Shown: positions 48,001-54,835 of the stretch, piece after piece | How the letters are laid out: each line of letters opens with the position of its first letter | Numbering within the stretch: the stretch's first letter is position 1 | Source: an uncultured Collinsella sp. | GTDB taxonomy: Bacteria > Actinomycetota > Coriobacteriia > Coriobacteriales > Coriobacteriaceae | Assembly: GCA_934643145.1 (NCBI GenBank) | Contig: CAKUBM010000002.1 | Span: 84,127 to 148,126 of the forward strand | Direction: 5' to 3' | Length of the DNA stretch: 64,000 nucleotides | Position numbers and translations under genes: made by a program | The notes under the pieces: generated by a model | The model's input: the letters and a program-made list of their open reading frames with translations, nothing else | What the model was told of the DNA's origin: nothing | The model's database searches: none

Positions 48001-51000
48001 CTTGGTCGCGGTGATCTGGTCGGTGACGCTAAATTCGCCGGGGTTCGGCTTGTAGGAATTCTTGAACTCAGCAGTCTTGGCATCCTTCAGCTCGTGCTTC
48101 GCCACGAGCTTGCCCTTGCCGTTATCGGTGATCGTAGTCACGACGGTATAGGTCTTATCGTCGTAGGCGATGCCGTTGCCTTCGGCGCCCTTGGCCTCAC
48201 GCAGGATATAGGTATGCTCGCCGGCCTTGTCGTAGGTGATTTTGTCCATGACGATCTTGCCGTCGGCATCGTTCTTGCCGGTGGCGACGACCTTGCCGTC
48301 CTCGACGAGCTTGAAGGAGAACTCGCCGGCGGTCATGTCACGCCCGGTCAGGGACTTGGTCGCGGTGATCTGATCGGTGACACTGGAGTTCACGGGAGTA
48401 ACGCTGTAAGCATTCTCGAAGATAGCCTTCTCGACGTCCTGCAGCTCATGCTTAACCGTGAGCTTGCCATTGCCATCATCGGTGACGGTGGTCACGATGG
48501 TGTAGGCCGCGGTGCTGTAGGTGATACCGTTGTCGGCGTCGACCTTGGTCTCGCGCAGTATGTAGGTGTGCTCGCCAGCCGCAGTGTAGGTGATCTTGTC
48601 CATCGTGATCTTGCCGTCGGCCGCATTGGTGCCCCTGGCGACGACATCGTTACCCTCGACGAGCTCGAAGGAGAACTCGCCGTCCTTGAGATCGCGGCCG
48701 GTCAGGGACTTGGTCGCGATGATCTGGTCGGTGACGCTGGACTCGTTCGGGGCAGTGTTGTACTTGTTCTCAAAGCGTGCCGTCTCGGGACCCTCGAGCG
48801 TATGGGTCACCTTAAGCGTGCCGTCGCCGTTGTCGATGACGCTCGTCTTGATGGTGTAGTTCGTCTTATCGTACGTGATCCCGTTGCTCAGCCCCGCCTC
48901 GTTGGGGAGCTTCTCGCGCAGCGTGTAAGCGTGGGTGCCGGGCTTGTCGTAAGTGATCTTGTCCATGGCAATCGTGCCGTCGGCAGCGTTAGCGCCCTTG
49001 GCGACGACCTTGTCACCCTCGACGAGCTCGAAGGAGAACTCGCCCTCCTTGAGGTCGCGCCCGGTCAGGACCTTGGTCGCGGTGATCTGGTCCTCGACAG
49101 GCTTCACGCTATAGGTGTTCTTGAACTCGGTCTCGCCCGAGGTCTTTTCAACGTCGGCCTTAAGCTCGCCCTTGGCGTTAACCGTCACAGTCACCTTGAA
49201 CGTGGCAACGTTCTTGCTGTAGGTAATGCCACCGGCGTCGCCCTTGACCTCGCGGACCTCATAGGTGTACTCGCCCGGCTCGGCATAAGTAATCTTGCCA
49301 AAGTTAATGGCTGCCTTGCCCTTGTCGAGATCGGCATTGGTCACAGTTACGGTCGCGGGGTCGGGCATCGGGGCATTGTTGTCGGACGTCGCGGAGAGCT
49401 CAAACTTAAACTCATCAGCATCCGTCCAGTCGCGGCCCTCGAGTACCTTGGTCAGGCCAAAGCTGGCCTTGGTATCCACCGTTGCCGGCGTCACATCAAA
49501 GCTAATCTTGCCGTTATTGCCCAGGTGAACGTCAACCTCCGTGGCGTTGTTGTTCCACTTGGGGTTGAGCACGTCGGCCGCGGTACCGGTGGGGTTGCCA
49601 CCACCCACGCGCTCCTTGGTGGTATGCAATTCGTCAATAAAGGCCAGACGTGCGGTTCCCTTTCTAAATGACAGGTTTCCGCTCGTGTCGCGCACGAAGG
49701 CGTCCTCAGAGCTCGCGGCGTCTTTGCCTTTAAACTTAATAACGGCGGTACGGGATTCGGCCTTACCGCCTGCGCCCTTTGCCTCAAACTCGTCCTTGTA
49801 ATAATAGGTGCCGTCGGCAGCCAACGAGCCCGTCGCAGGCTTCGTGCATTCTTCATCCGTGTAAATGGGGGCCTGCTTCTGGAAGTAGTAGTAGCGATTA
49901 GAATCGGCAGGCTCAAAGTTCGCGATCGTATCACCCAGCTCACTATCGCTCCACTTGTTCGCGTAGAAGCTAACGATCTTTGAGTCGTTCTCCGTGGTGG
50001 TCGTATTGCTCTTGATGTAGTCCTCGAGCCCCGGTACGTTCTTGGGCGTAAACAGGTTATTGAGCGCGTCTTTCTTAACGCTCGAGGTGTAGTTCACCTG
50101 GATGGGCTCAGTATTGTCGACCGTAAGTACACCATCGGTGATCTTAAAGTGGCGCAGCGGAATCAGCGACGCAGGAATCTTAACCGTTACGATATCACCG
50201 GTCTGGGGCTTGCCTTCTTCGGCATGCTGAACGGTGATGACCAGGTTCGCGGCATCACCCGTAAATGTGTAGGTGTCGACATTGCCCTCGGTCTTCTTTG
50301 ACGGTTTTTCAAACTTCGCGCCGTTGTATACAACGGACGTAAAGGTGTCGACCTGCATAAAGTCGCCCAGCTTATCGGTAAACGTAATGTAGCCGGACTT
50401 ATGCTCGCCATAGCCGTCATGGACTTCTGTCGGGTAACCAGCCCGGATAATGCTTCCCGAGATCTCTTCGAAGATCTTCTCGAGTTCAGTGGCACTGGTT
50501 GCCGCCTTGTAGTAATTGGCGTTTTCTGCGCGCACACCAAAGTTGATGATCCACCCGCGCCAAGAAATGATGGACGTGGCGGCAGGATAGTTGCTCGACA
50601 CCGCGTGCATGAACTTATTCTCGTTGCTTGTGAGATCAGACGTGGGGTCATCGACGGGATTTGCGCCGCTAAAAATGCCGATGGTGTAAATGTCGGCACC
50701 TTTAGCCTTAATGCTCTTGGCAATTTTGACGGCGCTATTGGCAACCTCGTTCTCGAAATCCCTAGTACTCGTGGGTGAGCCATCTGTGAAGAAGACGACG
50801 ACCTTCTTGGCGTCGGCACGACCAGACGAGGACGAAAATTGCTCATCAGCCAGCTCCAAGCCATAGTCGGCGCGCGTGGAACCGGCAGGACTGATGGAGT
50901 TGACCGTACTCTTTAGGCTCTCCGCACCTTTACCTTTGCCCTTGCTGCAGAGCGTCAGATCCTTCATGGTCTGCGAATAATTGTAAATGAATGTATCCGC

Positions 51001-51564
51001 GCGATATTTATCGTTGCCGACCCAATCAGCCTTATCGCCCGAAAACTTTACGATGGCGACCTTGTGCTGCTTGGACTCGTCCGAAATCTTTGCATTCTGC
51101 TCCGCAATGGTGTCAATAAAGTCATTGGCGGCCTTCTTTAGCGCTTCGATACGCTTTGTGTTGTCGTCCTTACCCATGGGGTCATCCATCGACCCAGAAG
51201 CATCCAGCACCATCACGATGTCGAGCGGCTTGCCGGAAATCGTTGTATCGGATGTCGAAGAGATGGCAGACAGCGTGGTCAGGAAATCCGACTCTTCGCC
51301 TTCTCCGGTTTTCTTGACCGTTTTGTCGGTCCAAATTCGGCCGACGTTTTGAGTTGTAGTTTCCTTGCCGTCATAGCCACCGGCCCAGTACTTCCAGTGG
51401 TTGCTGGTGTCGTAGTCGACGATCTTTTCACTCACCGTCGGTCCGTCCATTCCGGTACTGGACCTGGCGTTGGCCTCGGGCAGCATGGCGAATGCTGCAG
51501 CCGGCAACACCAGCACTACGGCCAGTATCACCGCCAAGAGACCCCTCGTGTACTTACCCATCAT
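45004..51564 (-). CDS. Giant LPXTG-anchored adhesin: VWA domain and eleven FctA-type pilin repeats
   Basis: 2186 residues. A signal peptide (basic start, GLLAVILAVVLVLPAAAFA) leads to a von Willebrand A domain with a complete MIDAS (DASGSM, Asp121/Ser123/Ser125; later FFTDGSPTS). From about residue 697 there are eleven repeats of the FctA/Spy0128 type (L-GRD...F-F-L...YTY-REI...GITYD...F-N-Y), a family that forms Lys-Asn isopeptide bonds. The C-terminus is a sorting signal: LPTTG (2154-2158), a membrane helix and RKR. The protein should stand out from the cell wall and bind host or partner surfaces. No sortase gene is in the window. GGGAG favours the second Met (51561) as start. Two copies of a 154-bp element flank the gene. 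Confidence 0.93.
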   Translation of the reverse strand: MMGKYTRGLLAVILAVVLVLPAAAFAMLPEANARSSTGMDGPTVSEKIVDYDTSNHWKYWAGGYDGKETTTQNVGRIWTDKTVKKTGEGEESDFLTTLSAISSTSDTTISGKPLDIVMVLDASGSMDDPMGKDDNTKRIEALKKAANDFIDTIAEQNAKISDESKQHKVAIVKFSGDKADWVGNDKYRADTFIYNYSQTMKDLTLCSKGKGKGAESLKSTVNSISPAGSTRADYGLELADEQFSSSSGRADAKKVVVFFTDGSPTSTRDFENEVANSAVKIAKSIKAKGADIYTIGIFSGANPVDDPTSDLTSNENKFMHAVSSNYPAATSIISWRGWIINFGVRAENANYYKAATSATELEKIFEEISGSIIRAGYPTEVHDGYGEHKSGYITFTDKLGDFMQVDTFTSVVYNGAKFEKPSKKTEGNVDTYTFTGDAANLVITVQHAEEGKPQTGDIVTVKIPASLIPLRHFKITDGVLTVDNTEPIQVNYTSSVKKDALNNLFTPKNVPGLEDYIKSNTTTTENDSKIVSFYANKWSDSELGDTIANFEPADSNRYYYFQKQAPIYTDEECTKPATGSLAADGTYYYKDEFEAKGAGGKAESRTAVIKFKGKDAASSEDAFVRDTSGNLSFRKGTARLAFIDELHTTKERVGGGNPTGTAADVLNPKWNNNATEVDVHLGNNGKISFDVTPATVDTKASFGLTKVLEGRDWTDADEFKFELSATSDNNAPMPDPATVTVTNADLDKGKAAINFGKITYAEPGEYTYEVREVKGDAGGITYSKNVATFKVTVTVNAKGELKADVEKTSGETEFKNTYSVKPVEDQITATKVLTGRDLKEGEFSFELVEGDKVVAKGANAADGTIAMDKITYDKPGTHAYTLREKLPNEAGLSNGITYDKTNYTIKTSVIDNGDGTLKVTHTLEGPETARFENKYNTAPNESSVTDQIIATKSLTGRDLKDGEFSFELVEGNDVVARGTNAADGKITMDKITYTAAGEHTYILRETKVDADNGITYSTAAYTIVTTVTDDGNGKLTVKHELQDVEKAIFENAYSVTPVNSSVTDQITATKSLTGRDMTAGEFSFKLVEDGKVVATGKNDADGKIVMDKITYDKAGEHTYILREAKGAEGNGIAYDDKTYTVVTTITDNGKGKLVAKHELKDAKTAEFKNSYKPNPGEFSVTDQITATKVLTGRDLKDGEFSFQLVEGDKVVATGKNATDGTITMSPVKYEKAGTHTYTLREVNGGTTSKGITYSGAKFTIETTITDNGDGTLSAQHVLKNAEAAIFKNTYSVTPLETELDFGLSKAVDGRDWTDADKFSFTISAPEGAPLPESTTVTVGKSDANAIKFGTIRFTAAGTYKYEIRENAGNAAGMTYDAHVATAEVTVTENGEGKLIANVTTKSGHFTNKYRTELNYTAAGGLKLSKTLYGRPMTEGQFTFTVTPADAASATALGLHEGANVYKSPATAEATVGRIDILAGHEVKFTQADAGKTFTYTVAEKNDGQPGYTYDDAVRTVTIAIADDTAGTLTATTTVSGGPEGTLVTEYKTGAAAVESAVVPFVNSYSATTDAPGGTVAQVVAAKTLTGRPMADGEFWFGIAYQGELVGYENLKPNIGGHVSFDALHYDTKMLADLESAGLAHRTDKDGKLAWTINYTAYEAIHGLPNGVSATTWYFGFKVIVVDNGDGTLTATVDYGGIEPLFENVYGADAVDAALAGTKKLQAAEGLTPADITGKFTFTVTADEAGAPMPERTTATNDAAGNVDFGKIHFTLEDLNRALGVTDDATDKAEADEADEVEADEAEAEEAVADADVNADESGDESEPADPAAPRSHTFTYTVTESGSAPGVTNDANTARKVSYTVTDDRAGHLSVVRNGDDGAAFTFTNTYGVAPTDSSVTDQVKTVKRLTGRDLAAGEFTFELLEDGVTVASGTNDANGNVTLSPIHYEAPGTHTYTLREACPNALGLYKGVTYDGTTYTVVTTVSDNGDGTLTATHKLEGTTESAGFTNKYHAMPTQVSIGAIKVLEGRELKKDEFSFKLVGEDIESTVTNDADGKINFDKFEYDEPGTYVYTISEIKGDEAGMTYDKSVFTATVNVVDDGEGNLKANVAFTKGDKSVEGIVFNNTYKKPETPVPTPDPGTPKTVTNIVKTVKGFLPTTGDQQAAALLMAFVIAVAGVGALVWGIRKR
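47990..49130. repeat. In-gene DNA repeats of 354-363 bp
   Basis: Within the adhesin gene, the block GTGATCTGGTCGGTGAC with ~60 bp of near-identical sequence before it recurs at about 48015, 48370, 48725 and 49080. It marks FctA repeats 2-5, which are much closer to each other than to the rest. This suggests recent duplication or gene conversion and possible copy-number variation. Confidence 0.75.
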
Positions 51565-51842
51565 GTCTCCCTTCTCGCAGGATCAGACCTTGCATCAGCC
51601 TAAAGTTACGAAATGAGACGCAGTTAGGGCAGGTGACACACGTTCCAGATTCAGTTTTGGGCGTGAGACAAATGTCTCACCAAAGTTGAGACACAGCGTT
51701 TTCGCAGGGAAACGGATGCGACTCAAAAGTCGTGAGCGCGCACAGCGGCAAACGGCGCCATGTGGAGCCTTGCAGGGGCAAAATGACCCGTTTTCCTCCG
51801 TCCCCGGGGGGATCAGGGGCTGCTACCAATACGGCACCATTT

Positions 51843-51996
51843 CAAAACTATGCCGGTTTACTACGATAAAAACGAAATCCCCGACCACACCCGCTTTTTT
51901 CACAAAGTCGCAAGCCGTCTACCTGCGGTTTTGTTTTTGCCGAATGCGGTGTGGTTGGAGGTTGGCGATTTATCGTAGTAAACCGGCATAGTTTTG
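51843..51996. repeat. Structured element E2 (154 bp)
   Basis: Perfect 28-bp terminal inverted repeats begin CAAAACTATGCCGGTTTACT. An inner stem ACCACACC/GGTGTGGT (51884-51891, 51948-51955) takes the place of ACCATGCC/GGCATGGT in E3. The CTACCTGCGGTTTTGTTTT core is kept. It has the same length and left flank as E1, in the same orientation, on the other side of the adhesin gene. Confidence 0.78.
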
Positions 51997-52027
51997 TTCG
52001 CGGCGGCTTGACCGCGCGTTCACGCGC

Positions 52028-52061
52028 GGGGCCGGTGGGGCAATTTTGCCCCACCGGCCCC
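52028..52061 (-). terminator. Hairpin after the Ech hydrogenase operon
   Basis: GGGGCCGGTGGGGC and its exact complement give a 14-bp stem with an AATTTT loop, 21 bases past the EchF stop. No T-run follows. Confidence 0.6.
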
Positions 52062-52082
52062 TATTCCAGCTCTATTCCAGCA

Positions 52083-52424
52083 CTACTCCGGCTTGGTTTC
52101 TACCGTGGGGGTCTTGTCCGCTGCGACTGGAGTGCGGGCGGTGTCCATAGTCAGGCAGCGCTTGGGGCAGCTCTCGATACACTCGCCGCACACCACGCAG
52201 GCATACGGGTCAATCGACCACGTTCCGCGCTTGCGATCGACCGTGAGTGCGCCCGCCGGGCAACGGCGCGCGCACATGCCGCAGCAAATGCACACGTTCA
52301 TGTCGTTGACGATGTGCCCGCGCAAGCGCTCGGGTGCCGCGAGCTTCTCCTGCGGATAGCACACCGTGACCGGTTGTTTGACCATAGAGCCCAAGGCCGT
52401 CTTGGCAAATGTCAGCAAACTCAT
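52083..52424 (-). CDS. echF: Ech hydrogenase ferredoxin-like subunit EchF
   Basis: 113 residues with two [4Fe-4S] motifs, CICCGMCARRCPAGA and CVVCGECIESCPKRC. It is the polyferredoxin subunit (NuoI/HycF homologue) that passes electrons from reduced ferredoxin to the small subunit. It is last in the Ech operon, 7 bp after EchE, with AGGTAGG upstream of its ATG. Confidence 0.88.
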   Translation of the reverse strand: MSLLTFAKTALGSMVKQPVTVCYPQEKLAAPERLRGHIVNDMNVCICCGMCARRCPAGALTVDRKRGTWSIDPYACVVCGECIESCPKRCLTMDTARTPVAADKTPTVETKPE

Positions 52425-52431
52425 GCCGTGC

Positions 52432-53520
52432 CTACCTTTCCGTGCAGCTAATGCAGGGGTCGATGGTCAGGATAATCATGGGCACGTTGGCAAGGAGCAC
52501 GCCCTGCAGCGCATGTGTCAGACCCGCCAGGTTCTGCGACGTCGGCGTGCGCACACGGAAACGGTCCAAGTTCTTGGTGCCGTTGCCGCGCACATAGTAA
52601 TACGCCTCGCCGCGCGGCTGCTCAATCACAACCTCGCCGCGCGCGCCGTCGGCCGGCGTGAGCTTGGTGCGCCCGCCGATACCGTCGTGCGGAATCTTGC
52701 CCACAAGCTCCTTGATGATGTCCATAGCCTGCGTGACCTCGGCGCAACGCACCTGGCAGCGGGCATAGCAGTCGCCATCGGTAGCGACAATTGGCTCAAA
52801 TGCAGCCAGGTCCGCATAGGCACCGTCGCCAAACATGCGCACGTCATAGTCCACGCCCGAGGCGCGCCCAAACGGGCCGACCATCGAAAGCTCCAGCGCG
52901 TCCTTCTTGCTGATCACGCCCACGCCATGCAGACGCTCGCCGCAGCTGTCGTCGTCCAAAAACGTATGCACCAGGGCCTCGTAGTCGGGACGCATGGCAT
53001 CGAGTGTCTGGACAATGCCCGCCAGCTCGGAGTCCTCGATATCGTGCTTAAGGCCGCCGATCTCGTTAATCGACAGAATCACGCGCCCGCCGCACATGCT
53101 CTCAAAGATCTTAAGAATCTGCTCGCGCAGGGTCCACGAACGATAGAACAGCGCCTCAAAGCCAAAGGCGTCGGCGAGCAGGCCCAGCCACAGCAGATGC
53201 GAGTGAATACGCGACAGCTCGTGCAAAATGGTGCGGATATACTGCACGCGGCCGGGCACCTCGATGTCGAGCATGCGCTCGCAGGCGCTGGCATAGCCGC
53301 AGCTGTGGCCCACGGCGCAGATGCCGCAGATGCGCTCGGCGATGTAGCCAAACTGGTGCATATCGCGCTTTTCGGTGAGCTTCTCGAGCCCGCGGTGCAC
53401 AAAACCGATCTGCGGAATTGCCTCGATGACGCGGTCGTCCTCGATCACCAGATCCAGATGAAGCGGCTCGGGCAGCACCGGGTGCTGCGGGCCAAACGGA
53501 ATAACGGAGCGATGTGCCAT
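52432..53520 (-). CDS. echE: Group 4 [NiFe]-hydrogenase large subunit EchE
   Basis: 362 residues, NuoD-like. Both nickel-iron motifs are intact: RICGIC near the N-terminus (Cys65, Cys68) and DPCISC at the C-terminus (Cys356, Cys359). These four Cys separate true hydrogenases from complex I NuoD, which lacks them. The chain stops three residues after the last Cys, so no peptide needs removing during maturation, as in Ech-type enzymes. It reduces protons with ferredoxin electrons, or does the reverse. No hyp maturation genes are in the window. Confidence 0.92.
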   Translation of the reverse strand: MAHRSVIPFGPQHPVLPEPLHLDLVIEDDRVIEAIPQIGFVHRGLEKLTEKRDMHQFGYIAERICGICAVGHSCGYASACERMLDIEVPGRVQYIRTILHELSRIHSHLLWLGLLADAFGFEALFYRSWTLREQILKIFESMCGGRVILSINEIGGLKHDIEDSELAGIVQTLDAMRPDYEALVHTFLDDDSCGERLHGVGVISKKDALELSMVGPFGRASGVDYDVRMFGDGAYADLAAFEPIVATDGDCYARCQVRCAEVTQAMDIIKELVGKIPHDGIGGRTKLTPADGARGEVVIEQPRGEAYYYVRGNGTKNLDRFRVRTPTSQNLAGLTHALQGVLLANVPMIILTIDPCISCTER

Positions 53521-53525
53521 GGATC

Positions 53526-54227
53526 TTACGCCTCCTTTTTCTGCTTGTCGCGGGCGGCCTTGGCGGCAAGCGCCGCACGGACCTTGGCCGCTTTCTCGGG
53601 ATCCATGGCGGCGAGCTTTGCCTCCATCTCGGCAGCCTTGAGCGCGGCCTTCGCAGCGGCTTCATCGTGCTGAGCATCGGAGCCGGCAGTCGCAGCGGGC
53701 TGAGCGACGACAACGCCCGCGGCAGCCTCCCCTGCAGTGGCCGTGGCAGCGGCGGCCTTCTCGGCGGCGGCCTTGCGCGCCTTGGCCTCGGCGGCGGCAC
53801 GGACCTTCATGGTTTTCTCGCGCGCGGCCTTCACCTCGGGCGTGATAACGCTCATGGGCTCGGCAGTCGAAACCTGGTAGAAAAAGCCCTTAAAGTCGAT
53901 CTGCATGTCGGTGATGGCAAGACCAAACAGATCGTGCGCCTCGTTCTCAAACGGGAACACCGCCGGATAGTACGAGCTGATGGACGGAATCTCCTGGTAC
54001 TGGTCGATGCCCTCGACTACCAGGTTCTCAATCGCATAGCTACCGTCCTGCGTGATCTGCTCCTGGGCAGCACGAACGTTGATAAACGTATAGACCAAGC
54101 GATACGAGCCGTCGTCGACGTTGCGCTCAGCGTGCATTTGCACAAAGCGCGCGCCGACGCCCTTGAGCGCCTGGACATGCGACAGGAGCTCGTCGATCCC
54201 GACGGTGGTATAGATAGCCTTTTGCAT
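53526..54227 (-). CDS. echD: Ech hydrogenase subunit EchD (NuoC-like) with long Ala/Lys tail
   Basis: 233 residues. The first ~130 residues are the 30-kDa complex I subunit fold, with SISSYYPAVFPFENEAHDLF corresponding to the NuoC signature. After residue ~135 there is an unusual ~100-residue tail rich in Ala, Lys and Glu, predicted as a charged helix. Ordinary EchD is near 120-150 residues, so the tail is an addition. The ATG overlaps the EchC stop (TAATG). Confidence 0.85.
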   Translation of the reverse strand: MQKAIYTTVGIDELLSHVQALKGVGARFVQMHAERNVDDGSYRLVYTFINVRAAQEQITQDGSYAIENLVVEGIDQYQEIPSISSYYPAVFPFENEAHDLFGLAITDMQIDFKGFFYQVSTAEPMSVITPEVKAAREKTMKVRAAAEAKARKAAAEKAAAATATAGEAAAGVVVAQPAATAGSDAQHDEAAAKAALKAAEMEAKLAAMDPEKAAKVRAALAAKAARDKQKKEA

Positions 54228-54823
54228 TACTCGGCCTCCTTTGCAGCGGCGGGCGTCTCAGCAGGTGCGTCGCCAGCGGCAGGCGCATCACCGGCACCGT
54301 CAGCCCCGGCCCCCGCAGCCACAAACCCGTCCTCGCCCAGCTCAACGCCACCATCCCAGGTAGCGGCACCGCCCACGGTGAGCGGATCGCCGCCGACGCG
54401 CATCACGGCCTCCTTCTGGTCCAGGATGCCGCACGCCTCCACGATGGCATCGATCACCGTCTCGGGGCGAATGGCACACCCGGGCGCGTACACGTCCACG
54501 GGAATCGCGCGGTCCACGCCGCCGATCACGTTATAGGCATCGCGGAACACGCCGCCCGAACACGCGCAGATACCGCAGGCCACCACGCACTTGGGCTCGA
54601 GCATCTGGTTGTAGATTTGGCGCACGACGGGCAGGTTCTGGGCATTGACCGACCCCGTCACCAAAAAGATGTCCGCATGCTTGGGGTTGCCGGTGTTGAC
54701 CACGCCAAAGCGCTCCGCATCGAACAGCGGCGTGAGCGAGGCCAGCACCTCGATATCGCATCCGTTGCAGCTCGAGCCGTCGTAATGAATAACCCACGGC
54801 GAGCGCGACATTTTATGATCCAT
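54227..54823 (-). CDS. echC: Ech hydrogenase small subunit EchC (NuoB-like)
   Basis: 198 residues. The proximal [4Fe-4S] cluster ligands are Cys19 and Cys22 (SSCNGCDIE), Cys86 (GICACSGG) and Cys116 (APGCAIRPE). The last ~45 residues are an Ala/Gly/Asp-rich tail not needed for the fold. AGGAGG lies 8 bases before the ATG. It follows the fused membrane subunit by 12 bp. Confidence 0.92.
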   Translation of the reverse strand: MDHKMSRSPWVIHYDGSSCNGCDIEVLASLTPLFDAERFGVVNTGNPKHADIFLVTGSVNAQNLPVVRQIYNQMLEPKCVVACGICACSGGVFRDAYNVIGGVDRAIPVDVYAPGCAIRPETVIDAIVEACGILDQKEAVMRVGGDPLTVGGAATWDGGVELGEDGFVAAGAGADGAGDAPAAGDAPAETPAAAKEAE

Positions 54824-54835
54824 GAATGCCGCCTC

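Larger units (their letters stand above)
51565..52082. other. Intergenic region between adhesin and hydrogenase operon
   Basis: There is no gene. The adhesin promoter should lie in 51565-51740. A block AAAATGACCCGTTTTCCTCC (51780-51799), shared with 44656-44675, is followed by element E2. The Ech operon hairpin is at 52028-52061. Confidence 0.6.

Noticed and set aside
45535..49671. 1378-residue plus-strand ORF opposite the adhesin gene
   Set aside because: It is the mirror of a repetitive high-GC gene. The minus strand has signal peptide, VWA domain, repeats and sorting signal; the plus reading has no recognisable domain.
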